Of a stretch of DNA of 64,000 bases, positions 53,043 through 62,433 are shown one piece after another; within the stretch, counting starts at the first letter, position 1, and each line of letters begins with the position of its first letter. Under the pieces are notes generated by a model, which saw only the letters and a program-made list of their open reading frames with translations, searched no databases and was not told the origin of the DNA. Source of the DNA: an uncultured Roseobacter sp. GTDB lineage: Bacteria > Pseudomonadota > Alphaproteobacteria > Rhodobacterales > Rhodobacteraceae. A program made the translations under genes and the position numbers. The DNA lies in the NCBI RefSeq assembly GCF_947495025.1, contig NZ_CANLXG010000001.1:124001-188000 (forward strand), read 5' to 3'.

Positions 53043-55727
53043 ATGGCTAAGAAAATGCTTATCGATGCCACCCACGCGGAAGAAACCCGCGTTGTGGTGG
53101 TCGACGGAAACAAGGTCGAGGAGTTTGACTTTGAATCCGAAAATAAACGCCAGCTCGCTGGCAACATCTATCTCGCAAAAGTAACACGGGTCGAGCCGTC
53201 GCTTCAGGCGGCGTTTGTGGATTACGGTGGCAACCGCCACGGCTTCCTTGCGTTCTCGGAAATTCATCCTGATTACTATCAGATCCCGGTGGCAGACCGT
53301 CAGGCGCTGCTCGAGGAAGAGCGCGCCTATGCCGAGGCTCAGAAAGCCCGGGAAGACGACGAGGAAAAACCCAAACGCCGTCGTCGCAGCCGCTCGCGCG
53401 CCAAAGCGGAAGATACCCAGTCTGAGGATGCGACTGCCACCAAAGAAGTGGATGCAGATCAGATCGAGGGGATGCAGACCATCGACCTCGACGACGAGGA
53501 AGGCACATCTCCGATGGAGCGGGTGGCCGAAACGCCGGTGGAAGAGCCTGAAGACGCCGCAGATGACGGGACGGATACAGCCGGTGAAGAAGGTGCTGAT
53601 GCATCCACCGGTGATGATACGGGATCGGACGCAGGCGCTGACGACGATAGTGATGATGACGACGACGATAAGCCACGCAAAGCGGATGCGTCTGCCAAGG
53701 ATGACAGCATCGAATCTGTTGCGGACGAGGATGATCAGGACGACATCCGGCCCGCGCGCAAACCGCGACCGCGCCGTTATAAGATCCAGGAAGTCATCAA
53801 GGTCCGCCAGATCCTGCTGGTTCAGGTGGTCAAGGAAGAGCGCGGCAACAAGGGTGCCGCCCTGACGACATACCTGAGCCTTGCCGGTCGCTACTGTGTC
53901 CTGATGCCGAATACGGCCCGTGGTGGCGGGATTTCCCGCAAGATCACGAACGCCGCTGACCGCAAGAAGCTCAAGGAGATTGCCAACGAGATCGAGGTGC
54001 CGCAGGGCGCCGGTCTTATTGTGCGCACGGCAGGTGCCAAGCGCACAAAGGCCGAGATCAAGCGTGACTATGAGTATCTGCAGCGTCTGTGGGAGCAGAT
54101 CCGCGAACTGACGCTCAAGTCTATCGCGCCGGCGAAAATCTACGAAGAAGGCGACCTCATCAAACGCTCGATCCGCGACCTTTATAACCGCGAGATCGAC
54201 GAGGTGTTTGTCGAGGGCGAGCGGGGCTACCGCATCGCCAAGGACTTCATGAAAATGATCATGCCGTCCCATGCCAAAAACGTGAAACTCTACAACGAGG
54301 GCCTGCCTCTCTTTGCCCGCTATCAGGTCGAGAGCTACCTGGCGTCAATGTTCAATCCGACGGTGCAGCTGCCTTCGGGTGGCTACATTGTGATCGGGGT
54401 GACCGAAGCGCTTGTAGCAATTGACGTGAACTCTGGCCGTGCGACCAAAGAAGGCTCAATCGAGCAGACGGCGACAAAGACCAATCTGGAGGCCGCTGAT
54501 GAGGTGGCGCGTCAGCTGCGTCTGCGTGACCTCGCCGGCCTGATCGTTATCGACTTCATCGACATGGACGAGCGCAAAAACAACGCGGCCGTCGAAAAGC
54601 GCATGAAGGAAAAACTCAAGACAGACCGCGCCCGCATTCAGGTCGGCCGCATTTCCGGTTTCGGCCTGATGGAAATGTCGCGTCAGCGTCTGCGTCCGGG
54701 TATGATCGAGGCAACGACACAGCCCTGCCACGCCTGTCACGGCACCGGGCTTATCCGGTCCGACGACAACCTGGCACTGTCGATTCTGCGCCAGATTGAG
54801 GAAGAAGGCACGCGCAAGCGGTCCCGCGAGGTGCTCATCAAGGCACCCGTCGGTATTGCCAATTTCCTGATGAACCAGAAACGCGAGCATATCGCGCAGA
54901 TTGAAGCCGGCTATGGTCTTTCGGTACGGATCGAAGGGGACCCCACGCTGGTCAGTCCCGACTTCAGCCTCGAAAAGTTCAAGACCGCGACGCGCATTGT
55001 CAAAGCCGTGGCCGAAACCGTTGTATCGGTCGATACCTCGCTTATGGACGAGGTGGATGCAGACGATACAGTTGAAGAGGAAGAGGCGCCTGCCGTCACA
55101 GATGAGAGTGATACCGAGGGCAAGCCCAAGCGCCGCCGGCGTCGTCGCCGTCGCAGCCGGAACCGTAACAACAACGCTGAACAACAGTCGGGTGACGAGA
55201 ACGCCGATCAGTCCTCAGGTGAAGCTGGCGGATCAGATGACGCGGAGAATGGTGCGGCCAAGAAGGACGCAGCTGAGACCGAAGCTGACTCCGGCAGTGT
55301 GACAGAACCTGCAGCGCCCGAAGCCGAAGAAAAGGCGGAAAAACCCAAGCGGACGCGCTCGCGTACAAGAAAGCCAAAGGCTGAGAAAGACGTGGAGGTG
55401 GCTGAACAGGCACCAGAGGAAGCACCTGCTGAGGCGGACGTGGTTTCTGCTGATGCCGGGGCGCCAGCTGCGGAGGCTGAGGCTGAAAGCAAGCCGGAGA
55501 AACCCAAGCGCAAGCGGGCGAGCCGCGCCAAAAAGAAAGACGCCGACGTTGCTCCCGCCGCAGAGGAAAAACCGGCTGAGGCTGCTCCGGAGGAACCTGA
55601 AGCGGTTGCGGCAGAACCTGTCGCAGAGACCCCGGCGCCCGAACCCGAACCGGTGGCTGTCGCGGAACCTGCACCGGAAGAGCCCGCACGCCCCAAGCGC
55701 AAGGGCTGGTGGTCGCTGGGCGGCTGA
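53043..55727 (+). CDS. rne: Ribonuclease E
   Basis: RNase E is the main endoribonuclease of mRNA decay and rRNA processing. The 894-residue protein starts KKMLIDATHAEETRVVVVDG, has S1-like RNA-binding VEPSLQAAFVDYGGNRHGFL interrupted by a long acidic/Arg-Ser insert (about residues 105-250; alphaproteobacterial type), the RNase H-like core (GGGISRKITNAADR), the DNase I-like catalytic aspartates in VAIDVNSGRATKEGS and LIVIDFIDMDERKN, and the zinc-link pair CHACHGTG. The C-terminal third (about 655-894) is disordered with basic blocks and Ala/Glu/Pro repeats, the degradosome scaffold. Start ATG 53043 is 11 codons inside the open frame. Confidence 0.96.
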   Translation: MAKKMLIDATHAEETRVVVVDGNKVEEFDFESENKRQLAGNIYLAKVTRVEPSLQAAFVDYGGNRHGFLAFSEIHPDYYQIPVADRQALLEEERAYAEAQKAREDDEEKPKRRRRSRSRAKAEDTQSEDATATKEVDADQIEGMQTIDLDDEEGTSPMERVAETPVEEPEDAADDGTDTAGEEGADASTGDDTGSDAGADDDSDDDDDDKPRKADASAKDDSIESVADEDDQDDIRPARKPRPRRYKIQEVIKVRQILLVQVVKEERGNKGAALTTYLSLAGRYCVLMPNTARGGGISRKITNAADRKKLKEIANEIEVPQGAGLIVRTAGAKRTKAEIKRDYEYLQRLWEQIRELTLKSIAPAKIYEEGDLIKRSIRDLYNREIDEVFVEGERGYRIAKDFMKMIMPSHAKNVKLYNEGLPLFARYQVESYLASMFNPTVQLPSGGYIVIGVTEALVAIDVNSGRATKEGSIEQTATKTNLEAADEVARQLRLRDLAGLIVIDFIDMDERKNNAAVEKRMKEKLKTDRARIQVGRISGFGLMEMSRQRLRPGMIEATTQPCHACHGTGLIRSDDNLALSILRQIEEEGTRKRSREVLIKAPVGIANFLMNQKREHIAQIEAGYGLSVRIEGDPTLVSPDFSLEKFKTATRIVKAVAETVVSVDTSLMDEVDADDTVEEEEAPAVTDESDTEGKPKRRRRRRRRSRNRNNNAEQQSGDENADQSSGEAGGSDDAENGAAKKDAAETEADSGSVTEPAAPEAEEKAEKPKRTRSRTRKPKAEKDVEVAEQAPEEAPAEADVVSADAGAPAAEAEAESKPEKPKRKRASRAKKKDADVAPAAEEKPAEAAPEEPEAVAAEPVAETPAPEPEPVAVAEPAPEEPARPKRKGWWSLGG

Positions 55728-55743
55728 GAGACTGGAAAACAGC

Positions 55744-55773
55744 AAAAAAACAGGCTCCCGGGCCTGTTTTTTT
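55744..55773. terminator. Bidirectional intrinsic terminator between rne and tusA
   Basis: AAAAAAACAGGC, a six-base loop and GCCTG followed by seven T (55767-55773) form a symmetric A-tract/T-tract hairpin that serves both converging genes. The tusA stop codon (55772-55774) overlaps its edge. Confidence 0.88.
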
Positions 55774-56008
55774 ATGCCTTTTTGCGAATAACGTAGGTCT
55801 GAACATCGCCGTCGCTGTCGGCGGAGACCAGTTCGTGCCCGGCTTCATTGCAAAAGTGGGGCACATCCACCACTGCAGCCGGATCATCGGCAAGCACCGT
55901 CAGGGTATCTCCTGCTGCAATAGTTTTCAGCCGCTTTCGGGCCTTCAGCACAGGCAGGGGGCAAAGCAGCCCCGTCGCATCAAGTTCAGTAGCGGTATCT
56001 TTACTCAT
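55772..56008 (-). CDS. TusA-family sulfurtransferase (sulfur carrier)
   Basis: The 78-residue protein has the TusA motif LDATGLLCPLPVLKARKRL with the single active cysteine followed by P-x-P, and the DDPAAVVDVPHFCNEAGHEL core. The family carries persulfide sulfur to tRNA thiolation, molybdenum cofactor or other targets. ATG 56008 is used; a longer frame upstream lacks family similarity. The additional HFC near residue 56 is typical. It converges on rne and is divergent from ccdA. Confidence 0.88.
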   Translation of the reverse strand: MSKDTATELDATGLLCPLPVLKARKRLKTIAAGDTLTVLADDPAAVVDVPHFCNEAGHELVSADSDGDVQTYVIRKKA

Positions 56009-56101
56009 ATCGCTCAGATAGGGGCGATATTTCATTCTGTCCACAATGTTGTGACCATTCGTCGGGGTGACGTCCGGCACACGATGCTCTAGGGGTCGGG
56101 T

Positions 56102-56854
56102 ATGTTTGGAATAGAAATCATCGACGCAGGTCTGCTTCCGGCAATGACGGTTGCGCTTTTCGCTGGGATCGTCAGCTTTCTGAGCCCCTGTGTTCTGCCC
56201 ATTGTGCCGCCTTATCTCGCCTATATGAGCGGTGTGAGCCTGAATGAGATGTCGGGGGAAAACGCCGCGCGCAGACGTGCTGTTGTCTCGGCGCTGTTTT
56301 TCGTGATGGGCCTGAGCACGGTCTTCCTCATACTGGGGTTCACCGCGTCGGCATTCGGGGCCTTTTTTCTGCAGAACCAGATTCTGTTCGCCCGTATCTC
56401 GGGCCTGGTCATTATTGTGTTCGGTCTGCATTTTCTGGGTGTTTTCCGCATTCCTTTCCTCGACCGCGAGGCCCGGCTTGATGCCGGCGAACGCGGTGGC
56501 TCCAGCTTTGGCGCCTATGTTCTGGGACTTGCCTTTGCCTTTGGGTGGACACCCTGCATCGGCCCGCAGCTGGGCGCAATCCTGTCACTTGCGGCATCCG
56601 AGGCCTCTGTCACACGGGGAACGTTCCTGCTGGGTATCTATGCTGCGGGTCTGGGTATTCCGTTCTTGCTGGCGGCGATGTTTATCACGCGCGCGATGGG
56701 AGTAATGAACCGTCTCAAGCGTCACATGCACACGATCGAGCGCGTGATGGGCGGCCTGCTGCTTCTGGTCGGGCTGGCCATGCTCACAGGTGCGTTCACG
56801 ACTTTCTCGTGGTGGCTGCTGGAACAGTTTCCGGCTCTCGCCTTGCTGGGATGA
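56102..56854 (+). CDS. ccdA: CcdA-type cytochrome c biogenesis transmembrane protein
   Basis: CcdA carries reducing power from cytosolic thioredoxin across the inner membrane to keep apocytochrome c thiols reduced. The 250-residue protein has six hydrophobic segments and the conserved cysteines in VSFLSPCVLPIVPPYLAY (first helix) and FGWTPCIGPQLGA (fourth), which form the redox pair. It would support maturation of the c-type cytochromes in this window (24242 and 31218). Monocistronic or followed by the hydrolase-like gene 56 bases away. Confidence 0.92.
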   Translation: MFGIEIIDAGLLPAMTVALFAGIVSFLSPCVLPIVPPYLAYMSGVSLNEMSGENAARRRAVVSALFFVMGLSTVFLILGFTASAFGAFFLQNQILFARISGLVIIVFGLHFLGVFRIPFLDREARLDAGERGGSSFGAYVLGLAFAFGWTPCIGPQLGAILSLAASEASVTRGTFLLGIYAAGLGIPFLLAAMFITRAMGVMNRLKRHMHTIERVMGGLLLLVGLAMLTGAFTTFSWWLLEQFPALALLG

Positions 56855-56910
56855 TGACGCTAGACTGACCATGCTTCCGCTGTAGTGCGAAGCGCGCAGA
56901 AGGTCGGGTG

Positions 56911-58158
56911 ATGCGCCAGGGCGATACCACAGTCAGACGCCGCAAGGTTTTCTATATTCCGGGTTACGACCCGTTTCCGGCGCGTCGGTACCGCGAACTC
57001 TACCGGCGCGAAAGCGCCGTTCAGGCAGAGATTTCCGGATATGCACTTGCGATGAAGGGACCGCTCGGCGGAGAGGGTTTTGGCTGGCAGGTCGAAACCG
57101 TTACGGATGGCCAGACAACGCTGACTGACTATGAGGTTCTTACATGGTCTGACATCGTGCGCGACAGCCAGAGCCGGTCGGTCGGTGCAGTCTATCTGGC
57201 GCTTGTGCAGACGATCTGGACCTATCTTTCAACCGGTGCACTCTTTCGGATCATGCGCCTGCGCAAAGGCCCTGTGATTGCGGCGCTTTATCCGGTGGGT
57301 ATGCTCACCCTGCAGGCGTTGCTGGCTTTGTTGCTCGCGGTATGCGTTCTTTCGTCAGCATTACATGTGCTGGATACAGTCGCTGGGCCGTCGGGTTCGC
57401 CCGTCTGGGCCTATGCGGTGGCCGGCGCGCCGGCGGCATACGCGTTTATGTGGCTGCTGAGGTATTTTCGTAATCAGGACGGCCGGCTCTATGTTTATTA
57501 CCTGATGCAGGATTTTGCCTATTCGGCCTCTGCCGGCGGGGCCTGGCCGGATGCGCTTGCAAAACGCATGACTGCCTTTGAACACCAGTTGCGCCGCGCG
57601 CTTGCGGACGACCTTGATGAGGTTCTGATCGTTGGTCACTCATCCGGCGCACATATCGCCGTGTCGGTTCTGGCATCGGTTCTGAGAAAGCACACAGAAC
57701 GATCCGACGGTCCGACGATCAGCCTGCTGACGCTTGGCCATGTAATCCCTATGGTGTCCTTTCTGCCAGGGGCGGAGCGATTGCGAGCCGATCTGAAACA
57801 ACTCTCCAGGTCAGCAGATGTCACATGGGTGGATGTCACGGCACCGGGGGACGGGTGCTGCTTTGCGCTGTGCGACCCGGTGGCGGTGTCCGGGCAGGGG
57901 GGCGCAAATGCCAGGGGGCCGCTGGTTTTCTCTGCAGCCTTTTCTCAAAGCCTTTCCCCGGAACGCTGGCGTGCTCTGCGCTGGCGGTTTTTCAGGCTTC
58001 ATTTCCAGTACCTCTGTGCCTTCGACCGACCACGGGACTATGACTACTTTCAGATCACGGCCGGGCCCCAGACATTGCACATGCGCTATCGCGACCGACC
58101 GGCTTCGCGGTCGCGCATCGTGCATTCTGTGAGTGGGTATACGTCGGTGACCCCGTGA
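56911..58158 (+). CDS. Membrane protein with alpha/beta-hydrolase-like GHSSG motif
   Basis: The 415-residue protein (ATG 56911, AGG seven bases upstream) starts with a hydrophilic part (RRRKVFYIPGYDPFPARRYRELYRRESAVQ), has two membrane segments (about 130-160 and 170-190), and a C-terminal region with the nucleophile elbow VLIVGHSSGAHIAVSVLAS near residue 245 and FVPS-like beta strands. It looks like an alpha/beta hydrolase anchored in the inner membrane, possibly acting on lipids. I know no family with confidence. Its stop overlaps the P450 start by 4 bases (GTGA), so the two are coupled. Confidence 0.7.
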   Translation: MRQGDTTVRRRKVFYIPGYDPFPARRYRELYRRESAVQAEISGYALAMKGPLGGEGFGWQVETVTDGQTTLTDYEVLTWSDIVRDSQSRSVGAVYLALVQTIWTYLSTGALFRIMRLRKGPVIAALYPVGMLTLQALLALLLAVCVLSSALHVLDTVAGPSGSPVWAYAVAGAPAAYAFMWLLRYFRNQDGRLYVYYLMQDFAYSASAGGAWPDALAKRMTAFEHQLRRALADDLDEVLIVGHSSGAHIAVSVLASVLRKHTERSDGPTISLLTLGHVIPMVSFLPGAERLRADLKQLSRSADVTWVDVTAPGDGCCFALCDPVAVSGQGGANARGPLVFSAAFSQSLSPERWRALRWRFFRLHFQYLCAFDRPRDYDYFQITAGPQTLHMRYRDRPASRSRIVHSVSGYTSVTP

Positions 58159-59510
58159 CGGTTCTGCCGCCCAAACCTGCCAGCCGCGCCGGTCGCGTTT
58201 CGCTGGTGCGATATGCAAGGCTCTTCAGAAAGGACATTCTGTCCGCACAACCCGAACACCTTTACCGCGCGTGGATGGCCGATTTCAGGACGCCCTGGTT
58301 TCGCAGCTGTCTTGCGAATGACCCGGCGCTGGTCACACTGCTGTTGCGCGAACGGCCCGGTGATTTCCCCAAGTCCGAGCGTGTCAGCGAAGGTCTGCGA
58401 CCCCTGCTTGGCAATTCGGTCTTTGTGACCAACGGCGATGTCTGGAAACGTCAGCGGCGGATTATTGACCCGGCTTTTGAGGGGGGCCGCCTGCGGGACA
58501 GTTTCCCGGCCATCCGGGCTGCGTCCAGGGCGCTGGCCGCGCGCCTGTCAGCGCAAAGCGACCGGGTTGTCGATATTGAGGAGAAAGCCATTCATGCGGC
58601 CGCCGACGTCATTTTCCGGACGCTTTTTTCGGTTCCGGTCGACAGCAGGCTCGCCTCAGAGACATACCGGGCCTTCCGGACCTATCAACGCAGCCAGCCT
58701 GTTCTGAACCTTGCCGCATTTGTGCCGTTACCACAGTGGATGCCCCGGTTCTTTCGGCGCGGAACCCGCAAAAGTGCCCGGCAGATCAGGCGTCTGATCG
58801 GCGATATGACACGTGCCCGGGCTGCGGAAATTACGGCAGGCACCGCACCGGATGATCTTGCGACCAGGATTATGACGCAGGCCGATCCGCAGACGGGGGA
58901 TACATTCGATGCCGCCGAAATGACCGATCAGGTGGCAATTTTTTTTCTGGCGGGCCACGAGACCAGTGCCGCCGCACTCAGCTGGGCCCTGTGGCTGCTG
59001 GCGCGGTATCCGGACTGGCAGGACAGGGTCGCAGCCGAGGCGCAGGCCGCTGACCTGTCGCAGTTCTCCGCGCTGTCTGGCCTGAGTGTCACCAGGGATG
59101 TGTTTCGGGAAACACTGCGGCTTTATCCACCCGTGCCGATGATGGTGCGCCAGACGCAGGGCGTGGAACATATGCGCGGGCGTGATCTGCCCCGTGGTAC
59201 GCAGATGATCCTCAGCCCATGGCACCTGCATCGACACACGCGTCTGTGGGACAACCCGGATGGATTTGATCCCGGACGCTGGCGCACGAAAAACGGTCAG
59301 GAATGTGCGCGGCGTGCGTTTATTCCGTTCAGTGCCGGACCGCGCGTATGTCCTGGCGCAGGATTTGCAATGCTCGAAGGCGTGCTGATGCTGGCAACAG
59401 TGCTGCGCGATCTGAAGGTAGAACTCTGCGAAGACGCGGCCCCGGTGCCGGTCGCCCATCTGACAGTCCGGTCGCGTGATGGTATCCGCCTGCGGGTTGT
59501 CCGGCGCTAA
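58155..59510 (+). CDS. Cytochrome P450
   Basis: The 451-residue soluble monooxygenase has the I-helix oxygen-activating motif FLAGHETSAAALSW, the K-helix E319-x-x-R322 pair (ETLR), LYPPVPMMVRQ, PxxFDPGRW and the haem-ligand cysteine C399 in FSAGPRVCPGAGFAML. No membrane anchor or fused reductase. The layout fits P450s of the CYP102/CYP110-like group that oxidise fatty acids or hydrocarbons. It is coupled to the membrane hydrolase upstream; ferredoxin and reductase partners are not in the window. Substrate unknown. Confidence 0.9.
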   Translation: MTVLPPKPASRAGRVSLVRYARLFRKDILSAQPEHLYRAWMADFRTPWFRSCLANDPALVTLLLRERPGDFPKSERVSEGLRPLLGNSVFVTNGDVWKRQRRIIDPAFEGGRLRDSFPAIRAASRALAARLSAQSDRVVDIEEKAIHAAADVIFRTLFSVPVDSRLASETYRAFRTYQRSQPVLNLAAFVPLPQWMPRFFRRGTRKSARQIRRLIGDMTRARAAEITAGTAPDDLATRIMTQADPQTGDTFDAAEMTDQVAIFFLAGHETSAAALSWALWLLARYPDWQDRVAAEAQAADLSQFSALSGLSVTRDVFRETLRLYPPVPMMVRQTQGVEHMRGRDLPRGTQMILSPWHLHRHTRLWDNPDGFDPGRWRTKNGQECARRAFIPFSAGPRVCPGAGFAMLEGVLMLATVLRDLKVELCEDAAPVPVAHLTVRSRDGIRLRVVRR

Positions 59511-59580
59511 CATGTATCATCCTTCTAATCAGTGATTTATGGAAGGGGCCAGGGGCGGAATCAGAAGGAATGAGTGAGAT

Positions 59581-60471
59581 ATGTCAGACCAGTCTTCAAT
59601 GCGCACACAGATGCAGTCCGGCGCAGGATTTATTGCAGCGCTTGACCAGTCGGGCGGATCGACCCCTAAAGCACTGAGCCTCTATGGTGTTGAACCGTCG
59701 GATTATTCCGGTGACGAAGAGATGTTTCGTGCCATGCATGACATGCGTGCCCGCATTATCCTGTCCCCCGATTTCACCAGCGACAAGGTCATCGGTGCGA
59801 TCCTTTTTGAGCGGACGATGAATGATACGATCAACGCAAAGCCGGTGGCCGAGCTGCTCTGGAACGATCGCGGTATCGTGCCGTTCCTGAAGATCGACAA
59901 AGGGCTGGAAGACCAGGCCAATGGTGTGCAGCTGATGAAACCGATGCCCGGCCTCGAAGCGCTTTTGCACGAAGCACGCGGCAAAGGTATTTTCGGGACC
60001 AAGGAACGGTCGGTGGTGCACGAGGCGGATGCAGAGGGCATTACCGCAATCGTTGCCCAGCAGTTCGAGGTGGGCGCAACAGTCACAGCTGCCGGTCTGG
60101 TGCCCATTCTTGAGCCTGAGGTGAACATTCACTCGGACACCAAGGCAGAGGCCGAGGCGCTGCTCGAAGCTGAAATTGCAAAACATCTCAATGCGTTGCC
60201 TGACGGTGTTGATGTGATGCTCAAACTCACTTTGCCGGAAAAACCGGGCCTTTATGATGGTCTTGCACGGCATCCGCGCGTGTTGCGCGTTGTGGCTCTG
60301 TCCGGTGGGTATTCCACAGATGACGCTTCGGCGCGTCTGGCGCAGAACGACCATATGATTGCGAGCTTCAGCCGCGCGCTGACAGAAGGCCTGAATGTCA
60401 GCATGTCTGATGCAGAGTTCGATGCAGCGCTCGGCAGCAACATCGACAAAATCTACCGCGCGTCCGTCTGA
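59581..60471 (+). CDS. Fructose-bisphosphate aldolase class I
   Basis: The 296-residue protein is a class I (Schiff-base) aldolase of the bacterial short type: FIAALDQSGGSTPKAL, VPFLKIDKGL, PILEPEVNIHSD and the Schiff-base lysine K215 in VMLKLTLPEKPGLY. It cleaves fructose-1,6-bisphosphate to dihydroxyacetone phosphate and glyceraldehyde-3-phosphate. ATG 59581 follows an upstream GGAATGAG stretch. The stop end overlaps the convergent RHH gene by 19 bases. Confidence 0.9.
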   Translation: MSDQSSMRTQMQSGAGFIAALDQSGGSTPKALSLYGVEPSDYSGDEEMFRAMHDMRARIILSPDFTSDKVIGAILFERTMNDTINAKPVAELLWNDRGIVPFLKIDKGLEDQANGVQLMKPMPGLEALLHEARGKGIFGTKERSVVHEADAEGITAIVAQQFEVGATVTAAGLVPILEPEVNIHSDTKAEAEALLEAEIAKHLNALPDGVDVMLKLTLPEKPGLYDGLARHPRVLRVVALSGGYSTDDASARLAQNDHMIASFSRALTEGLNVSMSDAEFDAALGSNIDKIYRASV

Positions 60472-60698
60472 CCTGTTTCCAGCCTGGTCTGCAGATCGCG
60501 CAGCACATAGACGCGTATGGCGGAAGCAAGACCTGTTTCCGCCCCGCGTGACACGTCGATTTCGGACACCAGGGCGTTTAGTGGCTTTGACTGGCGGACG
60601 GCGATGGCCCGCAGCGCCTGCCAGAATTCATCTTCCAGCGAAATAGAGGTCCGGTGTCCTTTCAGCGTGACCGAGCGTTTGACCGGACGGCGGCTCAC
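60453..60698 (-). CDS. Ribbon-helix-helix domain protein
   Basis: The 81-residue protein has a ribbon-helix-helix DNA-binding fold: VTLKGHRTSISLEDEFWQAL (beta strand and helix 1), IAVRQSKPLNALVSEID (helix 2) and a helical C-terminus. RHH dimers bind operators; here no toxin gene accompanies it, so an antitoxin role is not indicated. Start GTG 60698 overlaps the DUF4169 stop by 4 bases (GTGA). It overlaps the end of the aldolase gene on the other strand by 19 bases. Confidence 0.82.
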   Translation of the reverse strand: MSRRPVKRSVTLKGHRTSISLEDEFWQALRAIAVRQSKPLNALVSEIDVSRGAETGLASAIRVYVLRDLQTRLETGQTDAR

Positions 60699-60871
60699 TC
60701 ATCCCGCCTGTGGCCGTCAATCCGGCGCTCTGACTGCGCGCGCCTGGATTGTTCCAGCTCTTTTTCGGCCTTGCTGCGCCCGAACCTGACAGCGTTTTCA
60801 TCGGCCTGCGCCCGGCGTTCCTGCCGGGCACGGTCCTTGCGGAACCTGTTCAGATTGACCGGTTTGCTCAT
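60695..60871 (-). CDS. DUF4169 family protein, 58 residues
   Basis: A short, very basic and acidic helical protein with the DUF4169 pattern: [36 protein letters not shown] and a C-terminal RIDGHRRDE. Its ATG (60871-60869) overlaps the fumC TGA by 4 bases and its TGA overlaps the RHH GTG, so fumC-DUF4169-RHH is translated as a chain. Function unknown; a nucleic-acid- or protein-binding role fits the charge. Confidence 0.85.
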   Translation of the reverse strand: MSKPVNLNRFRKDRARQERRAQADENAVRFGRSKAEKELEQSRRAQSERRIDGHRRDE

Positions 60872-62259
60872 TTGGGTCCGGTCATGTTTTCCGGGCGCAC
60901 GACTTCGTTGAAGCGCTCTTCGGTCACAAACCCGAGGTTCACAGCCTCTTCGATGAGGGTGGTGCCGTTTTTGTGTGCTGTTTTCGCGACCTTTGTCGCA
61001 TTGTCATAGCCGATTTCCGGGGCCAGTGCCGTGACAAGCATCAGCGACTCGCGCATCAGTTTCTCGATCCGGTCCGCGTCTGCACGCAGACCGTCGATCA
61101 GATTATCGGTAAAGGCCGAGGCCGCGTCGCCCAGCAGCTGCATGGACTGCAGGACGTTGTAGGCCATCATCGGTTTGTAGACGTTCAGCTCGAAATGGCC
61201 CTGACTGCCGGCAAACCCAACGGCGGCGTCATTGCCCATAACATGCGCACAGACCTGGGTCAGCGCCTCACACTGGGTCGGGTTGACCTTGCCGGGCATG
61301 ATCGAGGAGCCGGGTTCGTTTTCCGGCAGGATCAGTTCGCCCAGACCACAGCGCGGGCCCGATCCCAGAAGGCGGATATCGTTGGCGATCTTGAAAAGCG
61401 ATGCCGATACGGTTTTCAGCGCACCGGACATCTCGACCATGGCATCATGTGCGGCCAGCGCTTCGAACTTGTTGGGGGCCGTCACGAAAGGCAGTCCTGT
61501 GATTTCTGCCATATTTGCTGCAACCATCACGTCCCAGCCGGGGGAGGTGTTCAGACCAGTGCCCACGGCCGTACCGCCCTGGGCGAGTTCGTAAATGCGC
61601 CCGAGCGCGTCTTTGACCCGCTGAATTCCCATGGCGACCTGATGCGTATATCCCGAGAACTCCTGGCTGAGGGTCAGCGGCGTGGCGTCCTGCGTATGGG
61701 TCCGGCCGATTTTGATGATGCCTTCGAATTCGGCGACTTTGGCCTCCAGAGCGCTGTGCAGCTTTTCCAGGCCAGGCAGCAGCACATCGCGTGCTGTCAT
61801 CGCTGTCGAGATGTGCATCGCGGTCGGGAAAGTGTCGTTGGAGGACTGCCCCATATTGCAGTGATCGTTCGGATGCACCGGATCCTTTGAACCGATGACG
61901 CCCCCCAGCAGTTCGATCGCGCGGTTTGCGATCACTTCATTGGCGTTCATGTTGGACTGTGTACCGGACCCTGTCTGCCAGACAACAAGCGGAAAATTGT
62001 CATCCAGCTTTCCCGCAACCACTTCGCCGGCGGCCTCGACAATCGCGTTGCCACGTTCTGCATCAAGTTTGCCAAGTTCCATGTTGGCCTGTGCACACGC
62101 CTTTTTGATCACGCCAAGTGCCCGCACGATTGCAACGGGTTGCTTTTCCCAGCCAATGGGGAAGTTCATGATGGAGCGCTGCGTCTGGGCACCCCAGTAT
62201 TTGTCTGCGGGAACTTCAAGAGGGCCAAAGCTGTCGGTTTCGGTGCGGGTCTGGGACAT
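60868..62259 (-). CDS. fumC: Class II fumarate hydratase
   Basis: FumC interconverts fumarate and malate in the TCA cycle without an iron-sulfur cluster. The 463-residue protein has [46 protein letters not shown] and the family signature [16 protein letters not shown] 62259 has GGAG seven bases upstream; an in-frame start 10 codons upstream is not needed. First gene of the fumC-DUF4169-RHH unit. Confidence 0.97.
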   Translation of the reverse strand: MSQTRTETDSFGPLEVPADKYWGAQTQRSIMNFPIGWEKQPVAIVRALGVIKKACAQANMELGKLDAERGNAIVEAAGEVVAGKLDDNFPLVVWQTGSGTQSNMNANEVIANRAIELLGGVIGSKDPVHPNDHCNMGQSSNDTFPTAMHISTAMTARDVLLPGLEKLHSALEAKVAEFEGIIKIGRTHTQDATPLTLSQEFSGYTHQVAMGIQRVKDALGRIYELAQGGTAVGTGLNTSPGWDVMVAANMAEITGLPFVTAPNKFEALAAHDAMVEMSGALKTVSASLFKIANDIRLLGSGPRCGLGELILPENEPGSSIMPGKVNPTQCEALTQVCAHVMGNDAAVGFAGSQGHFELNVYKPMMAYNVLQSMQLLGDAASAFTDNLIDGLRADADRIEKLMRESLMLVTALAPEIGYDNATKVAKTAHKNGTTLIEEAVNLGFVTEERFNEVVRPENMTGPK

Positions 62260-62433
62260 GGGTGGCTCCGTGCGTGAATTGCGTCGCACCGGGTGTACCG
62301 CTGCATGTGGCGCGGTGCAACGGCCAGATCGCTGCGAAGTGCCGCAGGGTGAGAGATTGCATGATGCGCTTTGTGCTCTAAGTTATATCTGGAGGATATG
62401 AATACGCAGGCCCGTTTAGGAGGAAAGATCAAT

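Noticed and set aside
52770..54272. 500-codon minus-strand frame over rne
   Set aside because: Antisense to RNase E; Val/Ile/Phe-rich part mirrors the acidic insert of rne.
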